This document shows positions 25,035 to 33,478 of a DNA stretch of 64,000 nucleotides, piece after piece (the stretch's first letter is position 1; each line of letters begins with the position of its first letter). Under the pieces are notes generated by a model. The model saw nothing but the letters and a program-made list of their open reading frames with translations. It searched no databases and was not told the origin of the DNA. Source of the stretch: Salicibibacter cibarius (lineage in GTDB: Bacteria > Bacillota > Bacilli > Bacillales > Marinococcaceae). The stretch spans positions 3,968,001 to 4,032,000 of the forward strand of contig NZ_CP054705.1 of the NCBI RefSeq assembly GCF_016495725.1, written 5' to 3'. Both the position numbers and the translations under genes were made by a program.

Positions 25035-25634
25035 ATGGGAACGGGAATTGGAATTGCAATTTTAATCTTGCTTATCGTCATCATTGGCGGAATAGCCATA
25101 CTGGCAATCACCTGGTTTACGTCATACAACCGGCTCGTCAAATTACGGAATTGGGTCGAAGAGGCTTGGGCACAAATCGATGTGCAACTAAAGCGCCGGT
25201 ATGATCTGATCCCCAATTTGGTGGAGACGGTAAAAGGATATGCCCAACATGAACAAGAGACACTGACACAAGTGATCGAAGCACGAAATCAAATGAACAA
25301 CCCGAATAACAGCCGCAACGAACAAATGGCAGCCAATAACCAACTAGAAGGCATGATGAACCGACTTTTCGCCTTGCGCGAAGCATATCCGGATCTGAAG
25401 GCAAACCAAAACTTCCAACAGCTCCAAGAAGAACTTACATCAACGGAAAATAAAATCGCTTACTCACGCCAACTGTATAACAGTACGGTTAGAGACTACA
25501 ACACTAAGATTCAATCGGTTCCGACGAATCTCATTGCCGGGGTGCATAATTTTATTCAACAAGAAATGTTGGAAACGCCGGAGGAGCAGCGCGAGAATGT
25601 AAAAGTTGATTTTAACACGGGCGATCGCTCATGA
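25035..25634 (+). CDS. lemA: LemA family protein
   Basis: A 199-residue protein with one N-terminal membrane helix (GIGIAILILLIVIIGGIAIL) and a long helical cytosolic or exported body. Family signatures: WVEEAWAQIDVQLKRRYDLI, PNLVETVKGYAQHEQ and AYSRQLYNSTVRDYN-like (seen as KIAYSRQLYNSTVRDYN). LemA proteins are of uncertain function and very often pair with an M48 protease, as here: the htpX start overlaps the lemA stop by 4 bases. A good ribosome site (AAGGAG) precedes the ATG. Confidence 0.93.
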   Translation: MGTGIGIAILILLIVIIGGIAILAITWFTSYNRLVKLRNWVEEAWAQIDVQLKRRYDLIPNLVETVKGYAQHEQETLTQVIEARNQMNNPNNSRNEQMAANNQLEGMMNRLFALREAYPDLKANQNFQQLQEELTSTENKIAYSRQLYNSTVRDYNTKIQSVPTNLIAGVHNFIQQEMLETPEEQRENVKVDFNTGDRS

Positions 25635-26509
25635 TCATGTACAAACAAATCGAGCGCAACAAGCGGCATACGGTGTTCATTGTCGCCGGCTTCATCGTTT
25701 TCGTGCTTGCCGTCGGCGCAGCGATCACGTATTTGATGGCCGGTGAAATTTTCACCGGCATGATTTTGGCGCTCGTTCTCGGAGGCGCGTATACGGCAAT
25801 GATGCTCATGTCCAGTACCAATGTCGTTATGCGCATGAATCATGCCCATGAAGTGAAAGACGGGAGCGAGCACCGCCGTTTATGGGATGCCGTCGGCAAC
25901 ATGGCCATGGTCGCCCGCATCCCCCGTCCGCGCCTCTTTATCATTAAAGACAGCAGTCCGAACGCGTTTGCCACCGGCACTTCACCCGAAAAAGGGGCGG
26001 TTGCGGTCACGACCGGATTGTTGGACCGGCTTAATCATGAAGAAATTGAAGGTGTGATCGCCCACGAAGTGGCGCACATTCGCAATTATGACATTCGCCT
26101 GTCAACGATCGCCGTCGCCCTCGTATCCGTTGTCGCCATCATCAGCGACCTCGGCATTCGGATGATGTTTTTCTCCAGAGGGGGCAATAATAATAATAAA
26201 CACCCGATTATGCTTATTTTTGCACTCATACTCGTGATTATCGCTCCGTTGGTCGCGATGATGATCCGCATGGCCATCTCGCGAAACCGGGAGTACCTCG
26301 CGGATGCCAGCGCCGTTGAGTTGACACGAAACCCCGGGGCGTTAGCGCGCGCGTTGGAAAAAATTACAGGGGTCTCCCAGCCGGTAAGCGAAGCTTCCGG
26401 TGCCTCAGCGTCGATTTATTTTGCCGATCCGCTCAAACGGAAAACGGCACAATTATTTTCCTCGCATCCTCCGCCGCAAGAACGAATTGAACGTTTATAC
26501 AATATGTAA
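25631..26509 (+). CDS. htpX: M48-family membrane metalloprotease HtpX-like
   Basis: A 292-residue zinc protease. Two N-terminal helices (~17-35 and ~40-60), then the HEVAH zinc motif in EEIEGVIAHEVAHIRNYD (~137-150), two more helices, and the third zinc ligand in SRNREYLADASAVELT. It degrades misfolded membrane proteins in the membrane plane, with the active site facing the cytosol. It is fused in operon with lemA (ATGA overlap) and followed 15 bases later by ilvE. Residues for catalysis are complete. Confidence 0.93.
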   Translation: MIMYKQIERNKRHTVFIVAGFIVFVLAVGAAITYLMAGEIFTGMILALVLGGAYTAMMLMSSTNVVMRMNHAHEVKDGSEHRRLWDAVGNMAMVARIPRPRLFIIKDSSPNAFATGTSPEKGAVAVTTGLLDRLNHEEIEGVIAHEVAHIRNYDIRLSTIAVALVSVVAIISDLGIRMMFFSRGGNNNNKHPIMLIFALILVIIAPLVAMMIRMAISRNREYLADASAVELTRNPGALARALEKITGVSQPVSEASGASASIYFADPLKRKTAQLFSSHPPPQERIERLYNM

Positions 26510-26524
26510 AGGAGTATCAAGGCA

Positions 26525-27601
26525 ATGGCTCAACAAACATTGGAAGTTACACAAGCGACAACGTTAAAAGAAAAACCAAACCCCGCAACGCTTGAATTCG
26601 GAAAACAATTCAGCGATCACATGTTTATGATGGACTATACGAGCGATGAAGGTTGGCACGACCCGCGTATTGTTCCGTACCAACCGTTGACGCTGGACCC
26701 GGCAGCCATGGTTTTTCACTACGGACAAACCGTTTTCGAAGGCTTGAAAGCATACCGGTCGAACGACGGCGACATCCGTCTTTTTCGACCTGAAGAGAAC
26801 TTCAGACGGTTGAATCAATCATGTGACCGGCTTTGCATCCCAAAGGTAAATGAAGAAGCGATGCTCGATTACTTAAAAGAACTGGTGAAACTCGATAAGG
26901 AATGGATCCCGACGAATGCGGGCACGTCCCTTTATGTCCGCCCTTTTATCATCTCCACGGAAGCAACGTTGGACGTGAGCCCTGCACGCACGTATACATT
27001 GATGGTCATTCTGTCGCCGGTCGGTTCTTTTTACAAAGGAGGCATCGACCCTGTCAGCATTTTCGTCGAAGATGAATACACCCGAGCCGCTCCCGGCGGA
27101 ACAGGAAACGCGAAAACAGCCGGCAATTACAGCGGGGCCTACAAAGCACAGAACCGCGCTGCCGACCATCAAAAAGCACAAGTCCTTTGGCTGGATGGCG
27201 TTGAAAAAAAATACATTGAAGAAGTTGGCAGCATGAATGTATTTTTCAAGATCGATGGCGAGATTCACACCCCCGCGCTAAACGGCAGTATTCTGGAAGG
27301 CATCACTCGCAAAAGCGTCATCGAACTGTTGGAAAGCGAAGGCATGCCTGTCCGCGAACGCAAAATCTCCATCGAAGAAGTCATCGCCGCTAACGAAAGC
27401 GGCAGTTTGCAAGAAGTGTTCGGAACAGGCACCGCCGCGGTCATTTCGCCTGTCGGGCGCTTGGAGTACAAAGGGCACGATTATGTCATTAACGACGGGG
27501 CGATGGGCGAAACCGCGCGCTGGCTTCACGAAACCCTCGTCGGCATTCAAACGGGTGAGTTGGAAGATCCGTTTGGGTGGTCGGTTTTGATAGAAGGATA
27601 A
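26525..27601 (+). CDS. ilvE: branched-chain amino acid aminotransferase
   Basis: A 358-residue PLP enzyme of fold type IV, catalysing the last step of Leu/Ile/Val synthesis with glutamate as donor. Diagnostic segments: HYGQTVFEGLKAYR, LYVRPFIISTEATL, the PLP lysine in GTGNAKTAGNYSGAY (~198), EEVGSMNVFFKID and the cofactor-binding SLQEVFGTGTAAVISPVG. AAAGGAG precedes ATG. The close spacing to htpX suggests read-through from the lemA operon rather than a leucine-responsive leader; no T-box is visible. Confidence 0.95.
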   Translation: MAQQTLEVTQATTLKEKPNPATLEFGKQFSDHMFMMDYTSDEGWHDPRIVPYQPLTLDPAAMVFHYGQTVFEGLKAYRSNDGDIRLFRPEENFRRLNQSCDRLCIPKVNEEAMLDYLKELVKLDKEWIPTNAGTSLYVRPFIISTEATLDVSPARTYTLMVILSPVGSFYKGGIDPVSIFVEDEYTRAAPGGTGNAKTAGNYSGAYKAQNRAADHQKAQVLWLDGVEKKYIEEVGSMNVFFKIDGEIHTPALNGSILEGITRKSVIELLESEGMPVRERKISIEEVIAANESGSLQEVFGTGTAAVISPVGRLEYKGHDYVINDGAMGETARWLHETLVGIQTGELEDPFGWSVLIEG

Positions 27602-27629
27602 AGATCTCGGATTTCAGAGGACACCAGAA

Positions 27630-27661
27630 AGCGTACGCCCGCCTCAGCGGGTCGTACGCCA
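27630..27661. terminator. GC-rich hairpin after ilvE
   Basis: A near-perfect stem (gcgtacgcccgc with gcgggtcgtacgc) around ctca. The T-run is weak, so it may be a terminator or an attenuator/processing hairpin before the NERD gene. Confidence 0.5.
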
Positions 27662-27680
27662 TCATAGGAGTGATAAGATT

Positions 27681-28622
27681 TTGATTATTATGGAAAGAAC
27701 AGTCCCCGTACAAATTCCCGCACTCAAGGCATTACACCGTCGCCTCCCTTATAATCATCCGAAACAAGCGATTATTCGAGAGGACCTCCGAAAGCGAGAA
27801 ATCGGGTATCGCGGTGAATGCTCGCTTGATTATTACCTCGAACAACTCCCAAACTTCTTCAGGCAATTTCGCGGGTTAAGGCTCGGTTCGTTCCAAATCG
27901 ACACCTTGCTCGTGGCGCAAACATGCATTGTCATTGTAGAAAACAAACATTTCGCCGGCAGCATCCAATTTGAAGAACGGATTCAACAGTTTACCCGCAC
28001 GTTAAACGGGCAGACGCTAAGCTATCCACACCCGCTCCCCCAAGTGAGAAGACATCACCAGTTGCTCGCGCGATGGCTATATGAAAGATGTTGGCCGAAC
28101 ATGCCGATTCACCCACTTGTTGCTTTCACGTATCCTTCATCCGTCATCTCTTCTGAAAAACCCCAACCTTCCATCATTCGCGCCGAATTCCTCCCCGAGA
28201 AAGTCCTTTCCATTGAAGAAAACCATTCCGAGCACATTCTCACTGACTCGCAACTTCATTTATTGTGCGAGCAATTGAAATTCGCTCATAAAGAACCCAA
28301 ATACGAACCGCTTAAAAGCTATGCGATCAAGCCATCTGAATGTTTAACCGGCGTGCATTGCCCTTATTGCAATCATCTGCCTGTGCAACGGACGAGCCGC
28401 TCCGGATGGCACTGCCCCCGTTGCAAGCGTAAACATTCTACGGCTCACGTGGAAAGTTTGCGAGATTACCGACGTCTTTTTAAGCCAATGATTAGTAACC
28501 GAGAGGCTCGCGCGTTTTTGCATCTGCCTACCGCATCTGTCACAAGACATTGTCTTGTAAATTTAAATCTACCCCGGGAAGGCAATTACAAAAATGCTCG
28601 TTATTTGCTTCACGACCTTTGA
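27681..28622 (+). CDS. NERD-domain protein with C-terminal zinc ribbon
   Basis: A 313-residue protein. The NERD domain (~38-150) has the PD-(D/E)XK-like core GSFQIDTLLVAQ then IVIVENKHF, with the Asp and E-x-K in place, so nuclease activity is conceivable. Residues ~230-255 hold a zinc ribbon CPYCNHLPVQ...WHCPRCKRKH with two CxxC pairs. The end (ISNREARAFLHLPTASVTRH) resembles a small helix-turn-helix. The start is TTG 27681, ten bases after AGGAG; ATG 27690 is the alternative. Such genes are common in Bacillus, with unknown role. Confidence 0.8.
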   Translation: MIIMERTVPVQIPALKALHRRLPYNHPKQAIIREDLRKREIGYRGECSLDYYLEQLPNFFRQFRGLRLGSFQIDTLLVAQTCIVIVENKHFAGSIQFEERIQQFTRTLNGQTLSYPHPLPQVRRHHQLLARWLYERCWPNMPIHPLVAFTYPSSVISSEKPQPSIIRAEFLPEKVLSIEENHSEHILTDSQLHLLCEQLKFAHKEPKYEPLKSYAIKPSECLTGVHCPYCNHLPVQRTSRSGWHCPRCKRKHSTAHVESLRDYRRLFKPMISNREARAFLHLPTASVTRHCLVNLNLPREGNYKNARYLLHDL

Positions 28623-28698
28623 GATGGCTTCCCGTGGATATTGCGGTATTTCCCGTCGATAATATGCCTGTTTAGACAATCGGTTGTGGTGAAGACGT

Positions 28699-28731
28699 AA
28701 AAAGCACACCCAACCTCGGGTGCACTTTTTT
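28699..28731. terminator. bidirectional terminator
   Basis: Stem aaaagcaca(c)cc / gggtgcactttt flanked by A and T runs; serves the converging NERD gene and the coiled-coil gene. Confidence 0.8.
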
Positions 28732-28759
28732 AATGAAGGCGTCATGATGCTGATGAAAT

Positions 28760-29146
28760 TTAAATACCCTGTGCCTGTTTCAAACGATGGATGTCTCTGT
28801 CATGTTCAGCCACTTTCTTGTTTAGCATATCCGTATCCGAATCGAATAATCGCAATTGGCGATCCATATGATCAAAGCGTTGGTTCGTTTCTGTACGAAA
28901 TTCACTGAGTTCAGTTTTAACGCTTGCCACTTCCGTTTTAACGCTTGCCACTTCCGTTTTAACGCTGTCTACGTCTGTTTTAACGCCTGCTACTTCCGTA
29001 TTTAAATTGGCAATATCCGTCTTTACGCTTCCCATTTCAGCATGCAGGTTTGCAACATCTGTCTTTACGCCTTCAACATTCGCATCCAATGCATCCAATC
29101 GATGCAACACGGCATTTAAAATCTCTTTTGTTTCATCGGACATCAT
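28760..29146 (-). CDS. small coiled-coil protein with heptad repeats
   Basis: A 128-residue hydrophilic protein that is almost wholly one coiled coil. From ~20 to ~85 it is built of seven-residue units of the form V-K-T-(D/E)-V-A-(S/N), including three nearly identical VKTEVAS copies. No membrane helix or enzyme motif. Such repeats are seen in DUF-type tail-fibre-like or scaffold proteins in Bacillus. The DNA of the central copies is itself a 21-bp tandem repeat (28918-28985), so copy number may vary. Two ATGs in tandem follow GAGGAGGTG; 29143 has better spacing than 29146. Confidence 0.75.
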   Translation of the reverse strand: MMSDETKEILNAVLHRLDALDANVEGVKTDVANLHAEMGSVKTDIANLNTEVAGVKTDVDSVKTEVASVKTEVASVKTELSEFRTETNQRFDHMDRQLRLFDSDTDMLNKKVAEHDRDIHRLKQAQGI

Positions 29147-29280
29147 CGCACCTCCTCATTTTCTAAAGTTTAATCGATCTTTTTCTATACTTTTATTATA
29201 GGCTAAAAGACCCGGAAAGGCAAGGACTATTTTCCTGCATACGTGGAATATAGGCAAATAAAATAATACGGGCGCAACCG

Positions 29281-29895
29281 CTACTTCTTATTGTTCCTTA
29301 AAAAATTTTCAATGTATTCCCTCGCTTTTTCCTTGCTCCCGCCGTAATCCGCTTCTCTTTTTTCATCTTTTTCGATACGGGCTTTTGCTTTTTGGGCCAC
29401 TTCGCTCGCCTGATCAGCCGGCACGATAACGACACCGTCGACATCGCCGACGACGATATCCCCGGGGTTTACTTCCACGCCCCCGACCGTAACCGGAACA
29501 TTAATGTTCCCTTCTTTCGTTTTCTTGCTCGCTGCCGTCGTCGTTCCTCGCGTGAAAACAGGAAAATCCAATTCACGGATATCCTCAACATCACGGATGA
29601 CCCCGTCAATCACAACGCCGTGCAAACCGAGCGTTTTCGCCAAACCGATGACAAAATCTCCCGCAAGCGCGTTCGCCGTCCATCTTTTCCCATCAACGAC
29701 GAGCACGTCTCCCGGTTTCGCATTATACATCCCTTCCAACACGGAGATATTTTCACCCGCGGGCGCATCAACCGTGAACGCCCGTCCATACATATGCCAA
29801 TTGTCAGATAACGGTTTAATTCCGATATCCATGTGATTTTTCCCGTCCATCCCATCAGAAACCGGCGTTGTCGGCAAATTTGCAAATTCCTCCAT
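29281..29895 (-). CDS. RraA-like / 4-hydroxy-4-methyl-2-oxoglutarate aldolase family protein
   Basis: A 204-residue protein of the RraA/HMG-aldolase fold. Typical segments: VSDGMDGKNHMDIGIKPLS, PGDVLVVDGKRWTANALAGD, GVVIDGVIRDVEDIRELDFPVF and PGDIVVGDVDGVVIVPADQA. The Asp of the metal/pyruvate site (RDVEDI) is present. In this fold some members inhibit RNase E and others are class II aldolases; Firmicutes members are more likely aldolase- or decarboxylase-like. A strong ribosome site (AAGGGGAGAAGG) precedes ATG. Confidence 0.85.
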   Translation of the reverse strand: MEEFANLPTTPVSDGMDGKNHMDIGIKPLSDNWHMYGRAFTVDAPAGENISVLEGMYNAKPGDVLVVDGKRWTANALAGDFVIGLAKTLGLHGVVIDGVIRDVEDIRELDFPVFTRGTTTAASKKTKEGNINVPVTVGGVEVNPGDIVVGDVDGVVIVPADQASEVAQKAKARIEKDEKREADYGGSKEKAREYIENFLRNNKK

Positions 29896-30001
29896 ATCCT
29901 TCTCCCCTTTATGTATTATTGTCTAATCATAGCACAATTGCGGCTTCCCGGTAAATTTGCTACCATAAAGGAATGACTATGGAAAAAAAGGATGCACGGC
30001 T

Positions 30002-30475
30002 ATGGCAAAACATGAAGGAAAAATAATCGCCCAGAACAGAAAAGCGCACCATGATTTTTTTATTGAAGAAACGTTTGAAGCGGGCATTGTATTGCGCGGT
30101 ACCGAGATCAAATCGATACGCGCCGGAAAAATCAATATTAAAGAAAGCTTCGCACGCGTCGAGCATGGGGAAGTTATTTTGCACCAAGCCCACATTAGCC
30201 CGTATGAGCAAGGCAATCGCTACAATCACGACCCGGTTCGCGAACGGAAATTGCTCCTTCACAAACGGGAAATCAAACAACTCATCGGCAAAACCCAGCA
30301 GCAAGGGTATTCGATTATTCCGATCAAGATTTATTTAAAACAAGGGCTGGCCAAAGTACAAATCGGACTCGCGAAAGGCAAAAAGAAATACGACAAACGA
30401 CAAGCTCTAAAAGAAAAAGATGCCAAGCGGCAAATGGACAAGGCCATCGGCCAACGTATGAAAGGCATGGATTAA
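30002..30475 (+). CDS. smpB: SsrA-binding protein SmpB
   Basis: A 157-residue tmRNA chaperone used in ribosome rescue. Family signatures are complete: [55 protein letters not shown], the LLLHKREI region and the basic tail [18 protein letters not shown]. The tmRNA gene itself, often nearby, is not visible in this window. AAGGA precedes the ATG at a suitable distance; a terminator follows at 30524. Confidence 0.97.
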   Translation: MAKHEGKIIAQNRKAHHDFFIEETFEAGIVLRGTEIKSIRAGKINIKESFARVEHGEVILHQAHISPYEQGNRYNHDPVRERKLLLHKREIKQLIGKTQQQGYSIIPIKIYLKQGLAKVQIGLAKGKKKYDKRQALKEKDAKRQMDKAIGQRMKGMD

Positions 30476-30523
30476 TACGGTTTTAGATAGACTTGCCGCC
30501 CCCGCCATTTTCAATCCCAAGGA

Positions 30524-30546
30524 CACCCCCGCAGAGGGGGGTTTTT
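30524..30546 (+). terminator. terminator of smpB
   Basis: Stem acaccccc / gggggg(t) around gcaga with a following TTTTT. Confidence 0.8.
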
Positions 30547-30578
30547 ATGCCTGTGCTCGATTGACAAGTTTCATTCGT

Positions 30579-30600
30579 TCGTCATGAATTGCTGAAACTT
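30579..30600. repeat. 22-bp direct repeat, left copy
   Basis: The 22 bases starting tcgtcatgaattgctgaaac recur exactly at 35259-35280 in the same orientation, enclosing the kinase-regulator-ABC cassette. Confidence 0.85.
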
Positions 30601-30634
30601 GTGTTGAAAAGGTCGTTAATATGGAACTGGCGTA

Positions 30635-30683
30635 AGAAAAATCCAGTAGACCAATTAAATCAGTGGTTTACTGGATTTTTCTC
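30635..30683. terminator. hairpin with A/T tails
   Basis: gaaaaatccagta(g)acc pairs with ggt(t)tactggatttttc; either orientation would give a terminator-like structure. It lies between smpB and the convergent kinase gene, inside the direct repeats. Confidence 0.6.
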
Positions 30684-30771
30684 GTTCATTTAAAATGACT
30701 TTATTGTTACACAAATATGTTATTTTTTCCATTTTATCATGCACCCTCTTGCAAATCAGATTGTTCATCTC

Positions 30772-31022
30772 TCAATTCCTTTTAGCACTTTCCTGACGAG
30801 TGGGCTGAAACAAAGTTTGTAGTGCTTTTCCATATAAATTAAGAGGTAAACTGTCTTCACTAATATTATGAATGATACTCATGCCATTTCATCCGGGGAT
30901 AGGGAAGATTCATGATTTTCTTTCGACATTAATTCCTCTATGGCCTTGGAAATATTTTGAAGGGGATTTCTCGGCAAAGCGGTTAAAAAGGCAAATATCG
31001 ATTCAAATAACTGATCATCATT
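30772..31022 (-). pseudogene. two overlapping small frames, gene remnant of unknown family
   Basis: Downstream of the kinase stop the minus strand stays protein-like in another frame: QLFESIFAFLTALPRNPLQN and then ISKAIEELMSKENHESS, ending with TGA at 30879. The next ATG (30882) overlaps that stop and gives 36 residues (MSIIHNISEDSLPLNLYGKA...). The first frame has no start after the kinase gene, so this looks like the tail of an older gene truncated when the cassette arrived, possibly with a frameshift. A related 34-bp stretch occurs at about 60385. The family is not recognised. Confidence 0.4.
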
Positions 31023-31944
31023 GTTTTGCCGAGGGGAGTGAAAAAGAGAACGATGTCCTTTCGAATGGATGACTTTCTACGTTTATTGATCCATTATGTT
31101 TTTCAATCAATCTTTTTGAAATCGTTAAGCCAATTCCGTTTCCTTGAAAATTTTTATTACGTGAATGTTCGCCTGTGTATAACCGATTAAAGATATAAGG
31201 TAAATCTTCTTGATTGATGCCTCTACCACGATCCCAGACCTCAACCCAAGTTAACTTCACCTCTTTATTTATGGAAACACCAAGCACGCCCCCGTGTTTA
31301 CCATAATCTATTCCATTAGAAAGTAGGTTGGACAAGATACGCTCTACGCTTTTTCTGTCAGCCCATACCATAACAGGGGTCTCGGGTATCTCGAGAACAG
31401 GTTCCATATTGGCCTTTTTCAAATCTTGATAAAGCCCTGCAATCAGCTCCTTGATAACACGAACAACGTCTGTTTTTTTAAAATCAAATAAAGAATCCTC
31501 TGATTCAAGCTTAGCCAAATCAAAGAAATCATTTAATAACGATTGAAGCTTCTGTCCTTTTTGGTGTGTAATTTTTAAAAACGTCTGTCGTTCTTCCTCC
31601 GTTAAACTCGGATCTTCCCGTATAGCTTGTACATAACCAAGTAAAGACGTCAACGGGGTTTTAAGATCATGTGACATGTTTGCCGTCAGTTGTCTTCTCG
31701 ATTTATCCAAGTAATTCATGTGTTCCATATTGGCTTGAAATTTATTAATGAATATATTGCATTCCTTCACCAACTGCGCCACGGTACGATAACGTGTTTG
31801 TAGTCTGATCCGCTGATTAAAGTCTCCCTTATTCACTTCAAAAAGATCGCAATAAATGCGGCGAACTTGCCGAAGCAAACGTAAGTGCTGGAAAGCTAGG
31901 ACCGTAAAGCAAAATAACGTCATTAGAAAAAGCCAAAGCATCAT
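31018..31944 (-). CDS. sensor histidine kinase (YcbM-type)
   Basis: A 308-residue kinase with a single N-terminal helix (MMLWLFLMTLFCFTVLAF) and no extracytoplasmic loop, as in intramembrane-sensing kinases linked to antimicrobial-peptide ABC transporters. The phospho-His is in LTANMSHDLKTPLTSLLGYV. The ATP domain shows ILSNLLSNGIDYGKHGG, WDRGRGI, YIFNRLY and GNGIGLTISKRL. Its start overlaps the regulator stop by 4 bases. The gene order regulator-kinase downstream of an ABC transporter fits the ycbLMNO-like and lantibiotic-immunity loci of Bacillus. Confidence 0.9.
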   Translation of the reverse strand: MMLWLFLMTLFCFTVLAFQHLRLLRQVRRIYCDLFEVNKGDFNQRIRLQTRYRTVAQLVKECNIFINKFQANMEHMNYLDKSRRQLTANMSHDLKTPLTSLLGYVQAIREDPSLTEEERQTFLKITHQKGQKLQSLLNDFFDLAKLESEDSLFDFKKTDVVRVIKELIAGLYQDLKKANMEPVLEIPETPVMVWADRKSVERILSNLLSNGIDYGKHGGVLGVSINKEVKLTWVEVWDRGRGINQEDLPYIFNRLYTGEHSRNKNFQGNGIGLTISKRLIEKHNGSINVESHPFERTSFSFSLPSAKQ

Positions 31945-32651
31945 GTTATGTCTTCATCTCCAAGCTTATAACCGATTCCCCAAACCGTTTGAATGTACTT
32001 GGGATTTGAAGGGTCTGGCTCTATTTTTTCACGAAGGCGGCGAATGTGCACCATAATTTTATTCTCATCGGTATTGAGATAAGACTCACCCCAAATGTTC
32101 TCAAATAAATATTCCTTTGTGAAAACCTTTTTGGGATTAGACATCAACAATTTTAAAATTTGACATTCTTTTTCTCTTAAAGATGTCGTGTCGTCTCCAA
32201 TTTCGACTACGTAGGCATTAAGATCAAGCGTCATATCCCCATACGTAAGATAATGATCCGTTTGGTCATTGCCAGATAAATTGTACTGGGTAAAGCGTCG
32301 AAGTTGAGCCTTTACCCTTGCGATCACCTCACTCATATTAAAGGGTTTAGTGATGTAATCATCGGATCCTAAATTTAATCCTACAACTTTATCTTGGCTT
32401 TCATCCTTGGCAGATAGGATAATCACTGGTGTATTTTTTTCAGAACGTATTTTTCGCAGGATTTCAAACCCATCAATGCCCGGCAACATCAAATCCAATA
32501 CGACTAATTCGAAGGAATACGTAGAGAGCTTTTGAAAAGCCTCTTCTCCTGTATAAGCAGGAAATACTTGAAACATTTCTTTACGTAAATATTTACATAA
32601 CAACTGATTGGTTTCATAATCATCTTCAACAACAAGGATTTTCGCTGACAT
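31941..32651 (-). CDS. OmpR-family response regulator (YcbL-type)
   Basis: A ~236-residue regulator. The receiver has VEDDYETNQ (acidic pair), phospho-Asp in LVVLDLMLPGIDG, Thr/Ser in ILSAKDE and Lys in DYITKPFN. The winged-helix domain has TTSLREKECQILKLLMSNP and KIMVHIRRLREKIEPDPSNP. ATG 32651 is about 9 bases after AAAGGA and is preferred to ATG 32660, which abuts that site. It probably controls the ABC genes upstream. Confidence 0.9.
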   Translation of the reverse strand: MSAKILVVEDDYETNQLLCKYLRKEMFQVFPAYTGEEAFQKLSTYSFELVVLDLMLPGIDGFEILRKIRSEKNTPVIILSAKDESQDKVVGLNLGSDDYITKPFNMSEVIARVKAQLRRFTQYNLSGNDQTDHYLTYGDMTLDLNAYVVEIGDDTTSLREKECQILKLLMSNPKKVFTKEYLFENIWGESYLNTDENKIMVHIRRLREKIEPDPSNPKYIQTVWGIGYKLGDEDIT

Positions 32652-32715
32652 TACCTTCATTCCTTTAATCGAAGTAGTTAAACAGCTGGTATGAGGATTA
32701 TGCTAGCCATCCTCT

Positions 32716-33429
32716 TTAACCATCTTTTTTATAAAGAATAAAGCTAAGAACCAAAGGAACGACAAAAACAATGAAAAGAGAAATTAACGCCTTAGCTATA
32801 TCCGCATCCAGTATACCAAGAATATCGTAGGTCACAAGAGTGGGGATTGACCAAGGATAATACGCTCCCAATCCGAGCGAAGTGACTAAACCACTGGAAA
32901 AACCAGCAATCACAGCCACCGCGATACCTCCGATCATATTTCGTCCCGCAATGCTTATCATAATGATAATGGGTGCCAAAGCCATTTGCATGCCAGCTGC
33001 GACCACGTAAAGAAAAATGTAATTATATAACTCATTGGGGGATGAAACCCCCGCGGCTACACCAATTCCGACCGTGAATAAAAACAATGAAATAGCACCC
33101 AATAAAATCAATAAAAAGATAAGGAACATCTTACTCCATAAAATTTTAGCCCTAGAAATTGGATAAGTAAATAACTGATCCACAATATGATGACGATAGT
33201 CATTTGTCACAATAAATGCTGTCACAATGGCAAATAATGGGGCGCCAAGTAAAAGATTAAAATTTGTAATCGTACCTTGAAGCAACGCCCCCATCGTTAT
33301 AGGGTCCGTACTGGCATTTTGCGTCATAACATAACTTAAACAGGCATTTACCGCCGTACAAACAAGAATTAATAAAATAAGTTTTGACCGTTTAATTTTT
33401 AGCGATTCAATATATACCGTTTCAAACAT
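32716..33429 (-). CDS. lantibiotic-immunity-type ABC permease (MutG/EpiG-like)
   Basis: A 237-residue integral membrane protein with six hydrophobic helices, the size of ABC-2 type permeases of LanFEG systems. It begins MFETVYIESLKIKRSKLILL, with the basic SLKIKRS loop common to this family, and has FVTNDYRHHIVDQLFTYPIS after helix 2. ATG 33429 has GGGAG at 8 bases; the upstream extension lacks one. Ten bases separate the neighbouring permease region, so all three ABC genes are one operon. Confidence 0.8.
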   Translation of the reverse strand: MFETVYIESLKIKRSKLILLILVCTAVNACLSYVMTQNASTDPITMGALLQGTITNFNLLLGAPLFAIVTAFIVTNDYRHHIVDQLFTYPISRAKILWSKMFLIFLLILLGAISLFLFTVGIGVAAGVSSPNELYNYIFLYVVAAGMQMALAPIIIMISIAGRNMIGGIAVAVIAGFSSGLVTSLGLGAYYPWSIPTLVTYDILGILDADIAKALISLFIVFVVPLVLSFILYKKDG

Positions 33430-33478
33430 GTGATTTCTCCCTAACTGATCATATACTTTGAGTCTCATACGTTATTGC

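Noticed and set aside
25035-26509. LemA-HtpX pair as a novel defence system
   Set aside because: This pair is common and housekeeping-like in Bacillaceae; nothing unusual in domains or context.
26510-26524. T-box or other leader before ilvE
   Set aside because: Only 15 bases separate it from htpX, too short for any riboswitch.
30476-30760. tmRNA (ssrA) gene after smpB
   Set aside because: Neither the 5' GGGG...GGATTCGAC start nor the tag-coding part is seen on either strand.
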